A stretch of DNA of 64,000 bases, taken from contig AP026128.1 of assembly GCA_030295235.1 (NCBI GenBank), positions 558,001 through 622,000 on the forward strand. Direction: 5' to 3'. The stretch is from Fistulifera solaris (Eukaryota; Bacillariophyta; Bacillariophyceae; Naviculales; Stauroneidaceae). Positions 41,548-52,276 of this stretch are shown in pieces. The first letter of the stretch is position 1. Each line of letters starts with the position of its first letter. The notes under the pieces are model-generated. The model was not told where the DNA came from, made no database searches, and saw only the letters and a program-made list of their open reading frames with translations. A program made the position numbers and the translations under genes.

Positions 41548-43836
41548 ATGAAGCCTATTGCCTTTGTTCGACGTATTTCGGTGTTGTGGTTTCTGTTCAG
41601 CGATCTTCGTTGGACGGATGCATTTCAAATACTAGTGAGATCTTTGTCCGTGGCTCCACGAGAGGTGTCACAAAGGACACGAAGGAAGCTGCTTTTGAAT
41701 GTCAAGAGGCTTGGGGCAGATGATTCATTAACGTCGAACAAAACACAAGCCAACAATTCCTTCCTTTTGGCCGAAAAGACGGAGGAAGATTTCAACGACA
41801 TGTCCGGTTGGGTCACTGGATTGCGTCAATGGCCCTTGATTCCCATAGATATCGAGACGAAGGAAACAAAGTATTACGATTCGTCGAACGAGCAGTCTTC
41901 CGGTGGTTTCCCTTTGACACGGATTCTGAATATGGAAGCACTATTGGCATTTGCGACACGCAAGGGAGAAGAAAGTGAAGTTCCCTCCAAGTTGACGACG
42001 GAAAAAAACGAATTGAATGATGATATCGTAGTTTCTATGGTGACTTCGGTGGAAAACAACACGTCAAACACCTCAAGTGACATACTGGATTTCTCTTTTC
42101 TGGAAGAATTGAGCGCTTGGGACAAGTGGGTCGATGGTCTTCGAGAAAACATTGGAGGTATCCGCAACCAAGGAACGGTACTCAGTCGTTCGAGTGGCTT
42201 TCTGCGGCAGACAACGTCCCGAATCGAGTCTCTTTTGGTAGACGCTTCATCGGTGGTATCACCAAGAACCTTACAGGCCACGTTACGATGGGCGAGCGAA
42301 ACCATTCTCAACCAAACACTGGCGGATCGATTGCTCGAAACGGCCCGTGATATTGCTCTCGATCGTGGTTTAAACATGACAGAGGCAACCGAATCGGCGC
42401 GGGGTACCACGGATTTTACTATCGACCTTGTGACTGTGGCGGATGGAGTTCTGAGAAAAGGATACGTGGAAGGTGATCCTATTCCTCGTAGACGAAACGA
42501 CATTCTTTATGGTATTCCAAGCATTCCTGCATCCCGTGCACTCTTTTCCGACTTTCCGTCGGCGGTCGAGATCAATGTTATGTCACCAGTGATAGTGAAA
42601 GATGCCGAAATGGGAGCGTTGGCAGGAGCTATCTATCAAGAAACGGTACCTAGAACGCAAGCCTTGGGTCAAAATATTGTTGCGCAAGGTGTTTCCGAAG
42701 ACGTCAAATGGATGATCACTGATAGCATTGCAAACGAAACATCATTTACGCTCGCTAAGGGATCAAATGACAAACCATTTCTTGTAAGAACAATAACGAT
42801 TCGGGGTTATGATGCATCCGACGAAGCTGTTGATCGTGAGCGTCTTCTGAACCGCGTGTGTGCAGCGTCGCCGGAGCTGGTGGACGTTGGTGGTGGTGTT
42901 TACTTGCACTCTGGCTTACGAAATATTGCCAAGGCGATTTACAACGACACGAAACAGTACATTGACTGGACAGCTCCCGACTGCAAAATCGTGCTCAATG
43001 GACATTCCATTGGCGGGTCTCTTTCTATTTTGGTTCTATTTGAAATGATTCTAGAAAGAGGATCTGACTATGTCCTGAATAAGATCAAGAAAGTTTATAC
43101 ATACGGGTCTCCACCGATTGCGACATTGGTGACACCTCCCAAAGCACCTCGTCCGGGGGTTTGCTATGTTTTGAATTCCTTTGGTGTACCGTCGTCATTC
43201 GTTTCGTCATACATTCAGCCCTGGGATCCGATTGTTCGACTTTTCTCAGGAATCGATGCATTGTATCCACTGGTTGGAGATCTTGGTACCGATGGTGTTA
43301 CACCATGGGCAAACGGCCCACCCCGCACCTTGCGACCTGTTGTCAAGGCCTTGTTGGAAGCATGGGATGGATGGCCGAGCTTTCGTGCGAATATTCAAGT
43401 AAACTTGAAGCAAAATTATACAATTGTTGGTACTCCGTTCCTTCTTCTACCAGACCCAACTCGCTATCTTGCGGATCGATACTTTTCGGTGAACATTCCA
43501 GTGCCGGCGGTGGAAACGATCCTTCGGTTGTCACCTCATGAAGTATTACCTGCACTTGGCACCCTTTTTGTATTGGACGTTTTCGAATTGAGTTTATTGC
43601 CACAGGCCATCCGTGGATTTGTACATCATTTTTATCCCGCCTACGACAACCCGCTCATCGATTATGCAAGACGGATGTCGCAAAAACCAAAAGAGCCACA
43701 AGTCTCGAGTGTTTCCCTTCTTGAGAAGCAGAAAACTGCCGAATTAGCTGAGCCATTAAGTAAGGTCAAAGTTCCTCCCCGACAGGACAAAACGAGTGGA
43801 TGGCGCGTGGCTACACAATGGTTTCAAGGTGAATGA
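41548..43836 (+). CDS. Class 3 (alpha/beta hydrolase) lipase, probably plastid-targeted
   Basis: Intact exon of 762 residues. The N-terminus is hydrophobic with a junction TDAFQIL, an Ala-Phe site like diatom plastid precursors. The catalytic part lies at about residues 470-560: KIVLNGHSIGGSLSILVLFEM (nucleophile elbow G-H-S-I-G), YTYGSPPIATL, SYIQPWDPIVRLF (catalytic Asp). A candidate His is in FVHHFYPAYDNP near 695. The N-terminal 400 residues are not assigned. Class 3 lipases cleave acyl esters of glycerolipids; a galactolipid or other plastid substrate is inference. Confidence 0.83.
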   Translation: MKPIAFVRRISVLWFLFSDLRWTDAFQILVRSLSVAPREVSQRTRRKLLLNVKRLGADDSLTSNKTQANNSFLLAEKTEEDFNDMSGWVTGLRQWPLIPIDIETKETKYYDSSNEQSSGGFPLTRILNMEALLAFATRKGEESEVPSKLTTEKNELNDDIVVSMVTSVENNTSNTSSDILDFSFLEELSAWDKWVDGLRENIGGIRNQGTVLSRSSGFLRQTTSRIESLLVDASSVVSPRTLQATLRWASETILNQTLADRLLETARDIALDRGLNMTEATESARGTTDFTIDLVTVADGVLRKGYVEGDPIPRRRNDILYGIPSIPASRALFSDFPSAVEINVMSPVIVKDAEMGALAGAIYQETVPRTQALGQNIVAQGVSEDVKWMITDSIANETSFTLAKGSNDKPFLVRTITIRGYDASDEAVDRERLLNRVCAASPELVDVGGGVYLHSGLRNIAKAIYNDTKQYIDWTAPDCKIVLNGHSIGGSLSILVLFEMILERGSDYVLNKIKKVYTYGSPPIATLVTPPKAPRPGVCYVLNSFGVPSSFVSSYIQPWDPIVRLFSGIDALYPLVGDLGTDGVTPWANGPPRTLRPVVKALLEAWDGWPSFRANIQVNLKQNYTIVGTPFLLLPDPTRYLADRYFSVNIPVPAVETILRLSPHEVLPALGTLFVLDVFELSLLPQAIRGFVHHFYPAYDNPLIDYARRMSQKPKEPQVSSVSLLEKQKTAELAEPLSKVKVPPRQDKTSGWRVATQWFQGE

Positions 43837-43916
43837 ACGAGCCTACGATAAACGTTCTACAATATATCACTTCCTGTAACACGTAAAATAATTTTCACTA
43901 TTAGATCACTACTTCT
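43837..43916. other. Convergent spacer
   Basis: 80 bp between convergent stops, A/T-rich, likely shared 3' ends. Confidence 0.3.
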
Positions 43917-44605
43917 TTACGAACTCTTGGATTTCTTCAACTTTGTAAGCAGTCGTCCGACTGCGCTGAAGAATCGCAAACGCTTCGATGGCTTGTACGG
44001 TTGACATTCCGGAAAGGGCAAAGCTTTACCGACACCATAAAAGTAGGCGAATGCACCTCCTAGACCGCCGGTATTCCCAATGCGGCGATCGACCGTGTAA
44101 AAGCCAAACTCCTTGATTTTTCCGTCTTCCGAAAAGTCCATATGCAGCACTTGCGGCGGCAAAATCAACTTTTTTCCGGTGGCCTCAACTCCCATAAAGG
44201 GAGCTTTGTGCACGGATTCGACGCGACTGAAGAACCACACTCGATTGGTTTGCAGAGGATCGACGAGAAATCCAAAAATTGGTTGTCAATATCAAACGAA
44301 TCGGTCAACTTGAAGCTGGCCAACGATTCCAAAAATTCCGTTTTCCCGATAGGCCCAATGACCGGGGCACAAAATTCAAAATCTTCCGCCAAACAATCTC
44401 CATTGTCGACCGTACCGATGGCTATTTCCGGTCCCAAGAGTTCCTTGGCCTTTTGAATCAAATCGGCTGGAGCAATGGGAAATTTGGATTGAGCGAGAAG
44501 GGCGGCTTCGTCCAAGGTCGCTACCGGCGTCGGCTTCACGTTGATGGACGAGAAGGCCCACACGGCTGATGGAAGAAGAGGAAGGATTGTCAAACAGACT
44601 TTCAT
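43917..44605 (-). CDS. NTF2/SnoaL-like plastid-targeted protein (frameshifted)
   Basis: The signal peptide MKVCLTILPLLPSAVWAFSS has an Ala-Phe junction (plastid-type). The mature part starts PADLIQKAKELLGPEIAIG and has CAPVIGPIGKTEFLESLASF, then, after a frame change at the A3 run 44268-44270 (plus strand; one more base gives FLDFLVDPLQTNRVWFFSR), VHKAPFMG, LPPQVLHMDFSEDGKIKEFGFYTVDR. This layout, a conserved acidic FCAPVIGP entry and a V-W-F-F-x-R strand before the H-M-D-F-S-E-D-G-K-I strand, fits the NTF2/SnoaL fold. No catalytic function can be named. Confidence 0.7.
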
Positions 44606-45163
44606 GATGTGTAATAACCTTGTGGATTGGCGTCTTTGAAGGATTATTACTCGGAAGATACAATGATAGTCTCGAACGCAATTGTTGCTCGCGCGAAAAC
44701 CTTGTGGAAAATGAGCGAGAGGGAAAAGGGAAAAGAGAAAAGAGAAAAACGCCTGTAATTGGTCTACAGTAACCTTTACAGTACCAAAGCTTTCGAATGA
44801 CGTTGACGTTAGGCGGATGACGTGTCTCACTCGCTCTACTTATTGTACCTGGTACGGTTACAATAGTGGATAAAAAAACGACCTTGAACGAACAAACATC
44901 TCAGATCTAAGGTTTAATAAATCGCTTCATTATTTTAGTTCTTTGTCGATACTCTCTCTACATCCAGACTTCAAAATATTTTGAGATACATTCGTGCTTA
45001 GTCCTATTCCGGGGCAAAATTAACACTGCGTTCCAGTCAAGGAACCATGGCTCGCAAAACGGAAAGAACTTGTCATCTTTACCTTGTAGGATTACGTAAG
45101 GGAGGGAGAAAGCCATGGATTACCGCGTTTCTTCAAAAAGGCGCTAGACCCCACGCAAGCATT
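44606..45163. other. Spacer, 558 bp
   Basis: No gene recognised. TACCTGGTACGGTTACAATAG near 44848 contains a small palindrome. Confidence 0.4.
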
Positions 45164-47228
45164 CTAGCTAAGAGATTGTAAGAATGAACAACCGTTGATG
45201 ACTTTTGTAGTGAGACAAACAATGTGATAGGGAAAACTGGGTCGTTTCGATAAGAACCGAAGAGCGGCCAATTCTGTAAACGTTACACCACCAACGTAAG
45301 TAACAATCAAGACTGGCTTCTTTCCTTTCACTCCGTCGGCTACTTCGGCTTCGGCGAGTGCTCCCAGTGTTCTGCTAGGAGGAGTTTTCAATGCAGAAGA
45401 CAGGTCTCGAGGTGGGCTGTGCTGTTCTACATCGACGATTCTTCCGGGGATTTCACGTAGAATCTCATCTCTTCCATTCCATCCTTTCATCGCCGTCTGG
45501 ATAAGACGCACGCTCAAGGGTGCGTACCCACTGGACACATAGGACACGTCATCGGGTTCTACCGTATCTACCTCTGCATTGATCAGGATCAACGACTTGC
45601 GTAAATTGTTGAACGGGGAAGTCGTGTCAATCCATAGACCGTCCCGCCGGCGAAGTAAACCAGCCTTTTCTAAATTCCCCAAAATGAACAAATATTCATA
45701 TCCGTACGTCTGGATGACATCGCGGCGTAAGCTGTCGTATCGCGAGGACTTAATGCCTCCCGCGCAAAGTGATTGCAAGCACAAAAGTCGAAAAAAAGCG
45801 ATAAGGTGGATATTGACAGGCAACCAGATCGTCCAGCATATCGTAGCACGTATCACCTTCTAAAATAGAACGTTCCATCTGCCACCTTTCTCGAAATGTC
45901 GTCTCTTCGCTTGTATGTTTGACAAGCTCCGCGAGATGTATATGATTCGTCAAAGATCTCAGATTTTGCGTAAAGACAGGGATGTTTTTGACAAATTGGT
46001 GGATTTCGGCCAAGTCTTTCTTCTTGCCCTTGCTAGTAAAGTTGGCATGGGACTCTCGTAAAGCCTTGGCCTGATTTTGAAGGAATGATCCGAACTTCTC
46101 AACATGCTGGTCGCGGACTTCGGCATAGAGAGTGTCTGACCCGTTAACGCCCAGTGAAACGAGTTCCTTCTTCGTTTCCTTCGTTTGGTCTTGCTTGAGT
46201 GCATCGGAATTGTCGTTTGCATCAGAATTAATTGTATTGACATCGAGTGTAATGAATCCACAATCGATTCCTACAACATCATCAAGAAGTCCTTCATACG
46301 TCAATGGGGAAATCATGGGCGTCACCAAATCCACTTTACGATCGATGATAATCAGCGCAGTTACGTCGCCTCCGCTAACCGTTTGTCCCGACTGCTCCTC
46401 GGCACGATCTCTGTCGGCCAAATATTCGTCTACGGTCATACTGGATAGCTTTCGCGCCACTTCCTCGCCAAGTGGTCCATATGCCTGAATGCGAGGTATC
46501 TTGCCGCATACATCTTGCAATTTGAGCAAGCTCCGAGCTACGGTTGTTATGAGAGCACTTGGCGTGCTTTCGACGGCACATTCCCGAAATGCTTCATTGT
46601 ATTCGATCGACAAGACGTCTGTTTCCAGAGGGTATATATCCATCTGCAGGCGATAAATCGAGACATTTGGGGCAGAACTAAGCCCTAGATCTTTCATCAA
46701 TTTGTAAATGATCGCCGTGGGCTGTGGAAGAAAGACGAGTCGATGATGAATTCGAAACGATTTTTTCAAATTCCGAATCCGCTTGGCGACAAGCTGCATT
46801 TGTGAAAGATCCGCTGGTGATAGAAAGTATGTAATGACATCAACATTACCCTCCGTCTCTTCTCCGCCGTGCTCTTGATTCAGAATTTGTGTGCCTACAA
46901 TAGTAATTGATGCTGGTAGAGGGAAAAACAAATGAGCGTCCCAGTTTTTCTTCTTTCCCTGAAACGTTCGCGTATGTGGGTCGGAAAGAACCTGGCGTAA
47001 AAGCAGCGTACGCAAACTTTCTGTTCCAAACACTAAAAGCTGTCGAAAAGAAGACGAAGCAAGCCCTGCTGAAGGATCGGATTGAAGCAGTGTCAAGAGT
47101 TGCTCTTTGTTATCGAGACGGAGCGCCACGGACACTGCTGGCAGCGGATTAAGCGGCGTAGGCGGTGGCAGGATAATTTCAGATTCCTTGTCGGCAACAA
47201 TTCCAGGATTATCCATGTTTGCTAACAT
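45164..47228 (-). CDS. VPS33: VPS33, Sec1/Munc18 protein of HOPS/CORVET (frameshifted)
   Basis: Single exon, about 687 residues once joined. Sec1 features in order: FRQLLVFGTESLRTLLLRQV, DVITYFLSPADLSQMQLVAKRI, RLVFLPQPTAIIYKLMKDLG, ALIIIDRKVDLVTPMISPLTYEGLLDDVVG, LAEIHQFVKNIP, then LLCLQSLCAGGIKSSRYDSLRRD and YGYEYLFILGNLEKAGLL, and the closing VLIVTYVGGVTFTELAALRFL. The last two are typical of VPS33 rather than other SM proteins. The frame breaks at the A7 run 45791-45797; removing one base joins YPPYRFF to RLLCLQ. VPS33 binds SNARE bundles during fusion at late endosomes and vacuoles. Confidence 0.93.
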
Positions 47229-47322
47229 TCTAGATACTGTTTTGTTGTTTGTTGTTATGCTTATTGTGCAATGAAAAATGCGGCAGCGTGTCGCGTCTTC
47301 TCACTCCGTATAATCTTTAGTT

Positions 47323-47379
47323 TCCGGGTCCCCTCTGTCGATAAATTTCCTTACGAGGGCTACGTGAAATGCACGTAGG
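47323..47379 (-). repeat. CTACG dispersed element, copy 4
   Basis: On the minus strand it reads CCTACGTG-CATTT-CACGTAG (perfect 7-bp arms CTACGTG/CACGTAG), then AAATTTATCGACAGAGGGG and ACCCGGAAA. It is closest to copy 2. Confidence 0.75.
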
Positions 47380-47550
47380 CTTTTCAGGTCGCGCATCTTT
47401 TGTCATTTTTTCTACATTTCGACTTCGACGATGTCGATTACTGATTTCTGGTATCGCTTAGTTGTGTCGGCAATGGTAATGATGGTGTTGATTAGCCGTT
47501 TCACCCGAAAGGGGTGTGGTGAAAATTTGAAATGTCGGGGTGCTAACTAC

Positions 47551-47606
47551 ATCGATAAAATCACTACGGAGGCTACTTGATAAGCACGTAGACATTCGAA
47601 GCGTTA
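47551..47606 (-). repeat. CTACG dispersed element, copy 5
   Basis: On the minus strand TAACGCTTCGAATGTCTACG, then GTAGCCTCCGTAGTGATTT. The right end is degraded. Confidence 0.7.
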
Positions 47607-47923
47607 GATCTTCCTTCTTCTTCCCGTGTTATGTTCGAATTGATGTAAAGTATTGCTATTGCTTCTAACGAGCTGTGTTGATGATATTTAAAGTGACTTT
47701 TGCTGAAAAGATACCCACTTATAACTCTCTTGACTAATTGAGGTGATCGAATTTTTTTGAAAGAGTGACGTAAGCATGTATTACGTCAGCATGGCGTCAG
47801 CCTCGCGAAGATTTCGATCTCGGTTTGTCATTCTGACACAGAATGGAGCAACCAGTTTCCACTTTTATACCTTGTGTCTTCCATTGTTTTATTGCTATCC
47901 TTCCCGAACGTCAAACACTCAAC

Positions 47924-48349
47924 ATGAAAGTTCTGAACGTAGTTTCTTCATCCCTCTTGCTAATTGGTGCGGCACATGCCTTTACCGTTCCTTCGAATGG
48001 TTCTCTCCGAACCGAAACAGCTTTGAACGGTCTTTTCGACGGATTCAAAGGTATGGGAAGTGGAAAAGCGGACTTGGACGAGGAATGGAGAAGACAGCAA
48101 GCTTATTTGGCGAATCGTCAGAAGTTACTGAAGGAAGGATATTTCGAAGGGCAGATGGAAGCCAGAATGAACGCCAGAAAAGCCGCCATGGAGAAGTTCA
48201 ATGCTGGCGTCGTCGCTCCTTCACAGGCCGCGAAGGAGGAGGAAGTTAGTCAGCCCGTAAAGAAGCGTGCCTCTGTTGACGAAGAGGTCTTTGTGGACGA
48301 AAGTGCCGACTTTATGGGGGCCTTGAAAAATTTCTTCAAGAAGGAATAA
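47924..48349 (+). CDS. Small plastid-targeted protein of unknown function
   Basis: About 141 residues. MKVLNVVSSSLLLIGAAHA is a clean signal peptide followed by FTVPS, a textbook diatom plastid transit start. The mature part begins LNGLFDGFKGMGSGKADLDEEWRRQQAYL, has charged helices (KLLKEGYFEGQMEARMNARKAAMEKF), and ends FMGALKNFFKKE. It could bind membranes or light-harvesting components, but that is not shown. An in-frame Met at 47843 would precede the signal and is unlikely. Confidence 0.8.
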   Translation: MKVLNVVSSSLLLIGAAHAFTVPSNGSLRTETALNGLFDGFKGMGSGKADLDEEWRRQQAYLANRQKLLKEGYFEGQMEARMNARKAAMEKFNAGVVAPSQAAKEEEVSQPVKKRASVDEEVFVDESADFMGALKNFFKKE

Positions 48350-48693
48350 GCGGTGTGCAGCGAGTGTACTGGAACAAGCTGGGTCGGCTGTTGCAAGAGT
48401 TTCCTTTTATATCCATACTGATATCCTCATGTACGATTTTATCTAATGCGAGGTTTTATAAAGCTCAATGACTTTTCTATGTAAACGAATATCTTCATCG
48501 GTTGATGCAAATAATTGGAAGCGCTAGTAAAACCAATCAAACGGAATCGTAACCAAAGGAACGTGCATTGCAGATTTCGAGAACAACAAGCAAGCTAGTG
48601 GTATATGCCCCATCAAACAAGCCTATGAAGAGTAGGTGTTTTCGTGAAAAGAATGGCATACCCATGGTAAAAGTCGAATACACATAGATGTTT

Positions 48694-48714
48694 CGTGACT
48701 GGAATGCAGTCGTG
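48694..48714 (+). repeat. Dispersed hairpin element (CATGACTG type)
   Basis: CGTGACTG, GAATG, CAGTCGTG, then ACTTTGGGCTTATAGTCG 32-49 bp downstream. Confidence 0.75.
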
Positions 48715-48903
48715 AAAAAGGTCGCATAGACTTTGGGCTTATAGTCGATTTTTTATGGCGACGTTCGCCAGTCCCCAAGGCTTTTCGACATAAAACATCA
48801 TCGAAGAGTAAATTATCAGCATATCTTCAATGCAGTGTCACTTGTATAAATGAGCAAGAAGAACGGAAAATGATAAGCAGTCCTGTGAAGCATGTTCATG
48901 ACT

Positions 48904-48924
48904 CATGACTGAAATTTGGTCGTG
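48904..48924 (+). repeat. Dispersed hairpin element, diverged right arm
   Basis: CATGACTG, AAATT, TGGTCGTG, followed by CAACACTTTGAGCTATAGTCG. Confidence 0.65.
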
Positions 48925-49366
48925 GCAAAAACGGACAACACTTTGAGCTATAGTCGTTTCATTACCGGTAAGTTTTTTGTTGATGGTGACGTGCTTCAAA
49001 CGCAAAAACGTTTTGCGCTTGAAAAGAAAGGTGCGGAATTTTCTAGGACCCTCTTTGGCTGTGTCTTAGAAAACGCTCACCCTTCTAAGCTCTTGTTTGT
49101 CACAAAACGGTCCGTAATGGATTTATGGCGGCTTCGACGCGCGGAGTGAAGCTAATTGGGCCATGTCAAGACGACATCGTCTTGATTTCTTTCCAGAATG
49201 TGCACGCACATTTCTGAAGTATGTGTTCAGCGACATCTGATCCGCCTTCTTCGACCATGGTACTCCGTTCCACGCATACGACCACTCTCTGTGAGCCTGC
49301 GCTAGCGCGACATTGGCAAATGGCCGTCGATAATCCGTCGTGTATCACGCACGAAATTTTTGCACC

Positions 49367-50584
49367 ATGCTTCGACATCACCCTCCTTTGCACGTCGTTC
49401 AAAGTTTGTTGTCATTGAATCGGACGCTGGCTGTTTGTCCGCCGAATGAAGCGACTCCGGCGCTTCATGTCGGCGTGCAAAGCAATTGTGAACTAGCCAT
49501 CATTGCTTGTTTGGTGGAAGCGTGGCCAGAAGGTTTGCTGCGAAAGGCCCCTTGTGGGCGCAGTCAGGTTCGCATGGACCCACTGATGTATGCAAAACTA
49601 TATCGACGCAGTGATTTTCGACTTATTGAGCTCTTGAGTACCAACAATGTGTCAGCGTGCCAGAAGAGCGATTTTGTGACTCTCAATGGATTGTGTCAGT
49701 CCCAGTATTCGACGCTCGTAAACGACTCCTCTAAGGCTACAGAGACAGGAACCGAGAAATCTTTTGCGCCAAGAGTGCAATATGTAAATCATACTTTGAC
49801 TTCTGCCGTCCCTTCGCTGGCTGTCAAGCGATTTACATCTGACTCTGGTGACGACGGCAATGATGCTAGTGCAACGCCGGGCGTTGTGAACGATGAGGTA
49901 AGTCGGCTCGGTGCGAAGCCGATTTATTCACCCCTTATCGAACCTACGTATACCGGTGACAAGATAGACCAAGTCTATCATCAACACATTCATGCTGCGA
50001 TGTCCTACGAACAAGAAATGGCTGAATTGCGAGCTACATGTAAGGGCGTTTTGAGAGAGCATCATCGTCTGGTAGAGCGAGTGAAGATTTTGGAAGATCA
50101 AGACAAAGTGAAGGCTTGCCAATCTAAAGAAAGAAATGAGGCATGGCGTTCAGAGTTAATGTCTTCAGTCGCAATGCAAGTAAACCGGCAACTTTATCAG
50201 CAGTCGAAGGCACTGGAAAAGATTGTGGAGCGTTTGGAGCATGACGTCTTAAGTTCTCACAAGGATACACGTCTACAATCAGAGCTCATGAACAGCAGGA
50301 CATCGCAAACGGAGTTGATGATGTTGTACATGCAGCAGCAAATGGAGGAGAGGTTTCCTGTGGATCGAACACAAGCTCGAAAACGCTCGAACAAACAAAA
50401 AGTACAAGATGAAAAAGATACTGCCGACGATTCTCGCTCACTGCTTCGTGAAGATGAATACCATGACCTTTCGAAAAAGCCTTATCAGTTGGGACACAAG
50501 CGGCGATTTTCAAAAAGGCTTGGCATTTTCTATGTCAGGCATAATTGTGCTCGAAATATTGGCAAGCTTACAGTTCCCTTATAA
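49367..50584 (+). CDS. Ankyrin-like plus coiled-coil protein, 5' end uncertain
   Basis: The frame from Met 49367 gives about 405 residues. The first part, RHHPPLHVVQSLLSLNRTLAV then LHVGVQSNCELAIIACLVEAWPEGLLRK, has the ankyrin-like rhythm common in diatom repeat proteins. A disordered Ser/Thr part follows, then a coiled coil at about residues 205-320 (EQEMAELRATCKGVL, LVERVKILEDQDK, KALEKIVERLEHDVL). The C-terminus is basic (KKPYQLGHKRRFSKRLG). Just upstream, another frame reads ARHWQMAVDNPSCITHEIFA, which would fit the N-terminal side of the ankyrin part, so the gene may begin near 49219 with a one-base indel close to 49360. Function unknown. Confidence 0.6.
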   Translation: MLRHHPPLHVVQSLLSLNRTLAVCPPNEATPALHVGVQSNCELAIIACLVEAWPEGLLRKAPCGRSQVRMDPLMYAKLYRRSDFRLIELLSTNNVSACQKSDFVTLNGLCQSQYSTLVNDSSKATETGTEKSFAPRVQYVNHTLTSAVPSLAVKRFTSDSGDDGNDASATPGVVNDEVSRLGAKPIYSPLIEPTYTGDKIDQVYHQHIHAAMSYEQEMAELRATCKGVLREHHRLVERVKILEDQDKVKACQSKERNEAWRSELMSSVAMQVNRQLYQQSKALEKIVERLEHDVLSSHKDTRLQSELMNSRTSQTELMMLYMQQQMEERFPVDRTQARKRSNKQKVQDEKDTADDSRSLLREDEYHDLSKKPYQLGHKRRFSKRLGIFYVRHNCARNIGKLTVPL

Positions 50585-50682
50585 ATAAAAAGTCAATTTG
50601 AAAAATACCGCTCGAGTCAGGTGTAGCATAATAAAAAAAGAAGTACATTTTAAAATTTCATAAAGATTAGGAGAACTCTAGC

Positions 50683-52055
50683 TTATCTTCCATTGCCAGT
50701 ATTGGCAAGTGGTCGAGTATGGATTTTGCCGGACGATGTTCGACCGACAAGCGCCACCTTCTCTTCCAGCGAAGGAGGTTGCGGGGCATTGTGCAGATGG
50801 ACTTTCATTTGCTTAAGATTCTCCCATTCTACACGCAACAAATTCCATATTGCTCTACGGAAGACTTCCAAAAATTGCGTACACAGAACGAATGAATCCT
50901 CGCTCGGAAACATACTCTTCGAGAAGCGCAACAGCCAACTGAATCGTAGCACTGCGTCCGCCACTAGAATCAATGCCGACATGGCAGCTCCAAACCGGAG
51001 CCTTTGTCGTAGAATGGCACGCCCACAGTTGGTTGCTTTCATTGGATTTTGCATCATTCCCCAGTCCATAACAATATCCCAATACAACGCATAGAGAGCA
51101 TTAATGACCAGGAGAGCTATCAGATAGCTTTCCAGCTCTTGTTCTTTCTTCGGCGAAAGCGTTTTCGAGTATGCAGATAGACAAAGAGGGAAAATACTTG
51201 TCGAATATTTGAGCGCGTTCCAGAGATGTTGGAATCGCTTGGGGTCTCCCTTCAAATAGCCGACTCGATACATGACAAAGCATTGCCGCGCCCGGATGAC
51301 ATAAGGTACCGCTGCTAATGCTGAAGGAATCAGAATGTTTTGAGCAGAAGCCTTCATAGGACCAGGGTTGGAAGCCATGTGTAGCAATATGCCCCAGTCA
51401 AAGAAAACTTTACTCAGTGAACACATGGCATCCGCGAAAAATACATCCACAAACGGAACGGGTCGCGGGGGTATCTTGAATCGGGTGACACAAGACCGGA
51501 ACATCGCGGGTTGAATAGCTCGAATCCACGTTGTAAGACAATGCCAGTAGCTCGCCGTAACCAGTGCAGCGAAGGGAAAGGCAGTGCAATGCTCACGGCG
51601 ACCACCAAGTAGAATGAAAACACCGCCCCGACGGGTCCGCCGTGCAAGCGATCAATCCAAATGAAATATGTGAAATGAAGTAGTAATATCCAAAGAATCG
51701 ACAGCGATACTAATCGAGACCAGGTAATGGAAGAAGCAGATTCGTTCAAGCCCTCCATAATAAAATCTTCGTCACTCAAACCTCCTCCCTCGTCCTCTCC
51801 TGAATATTCATTCATCCCGGAAAATGATCGCATCTCGGTTACTTTCATTTCTTTGGCCGAAATCTCGTCACTGTCGAGATGCATCAAATCGTGCTTTAAA
51901 ACCTTGGCGTAATCAATGCCGAAGAGTCGAAAAAAGTAAATATTCATCCCCCAAAGACCAACGGACGCAATGAGCACCGTCGGACTTCGTAACATGGCGT
52001 GGGCGGGTCCTAGGCCCGGTCCGAACACATCACCAGCTTCTTGTGTAGACGACAT
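50683..52055 (-). CDS. EXS-domain membrane protein, ERD1-like (frameshifted)
   Basis: Start MSSTQEAGDVFGPG; hydrophobic segments LRSPTVLIASVGLWGMNIYFF, LVSLSILWILLLHFTYFIWI and FSFYLVVAVSIALPF. After a frame change at the G3 run 51508-51510 (one more base gives FNPAMFRSC) comes the EXS core: PFVDVFFADAMCSLSKVFFDW, RQCFVMYR, HLWNALKYSTS, NALYALYWDIVMDWG, ADAVLRFSWLLRF, and FRRAIWNLLRVEWENL. The N-terminal SPX domain of XPR1/SYG1 is absent, which points to the ERD1 group, Golgi proteins implicated in phosphate recycling and glycosyltransferase retention. That function is inferred from the family. Confidence 0.85.
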
Positions 52056-52276
52056 ATTGTTGTATGCGTTTGTAAGGAAATGAAGTGCTTGTGAAGGATG
52101 AAACAACTACCTCCCTTTTGTCGTTGAAAAACAATTACCTGGTAAAACGCGGAGACGGACACCTCTTGAAAGCAGGATCGTCATTTTCGCCGTTTGTTCC
52201 GCCTTTAGTTTTTTTTTGAATCTCCATCACCGCTCTGTCCTTCCGGTTCTCTCGATTCATACTAAGAAACTTCTTA

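Larger units (their letters stand above)
47229..47923. other. Divergent spacer carrying two inverted CTACG elements
   Basis: Noncoding, 695 bp, promoter region for VPS33 (minus) and the next gene (plus). It holds CTACG element copies 4 and 5. Confidence 0.5.
48350..49366. other. Spacer with two hairpin elements
   Basis: No credible gene: the frame at 48916-49149 starts inside a hairpin element. Hairpin elements lie at 48694 and 48904. The last 150 bp may contain the 5' part of the next gene in another frame. Confidence 0.45.

Noticed and set aside
48916-49149. A 77-residue gene
   Set aside because: It begins inside a hairpin element and has no recognisable content.
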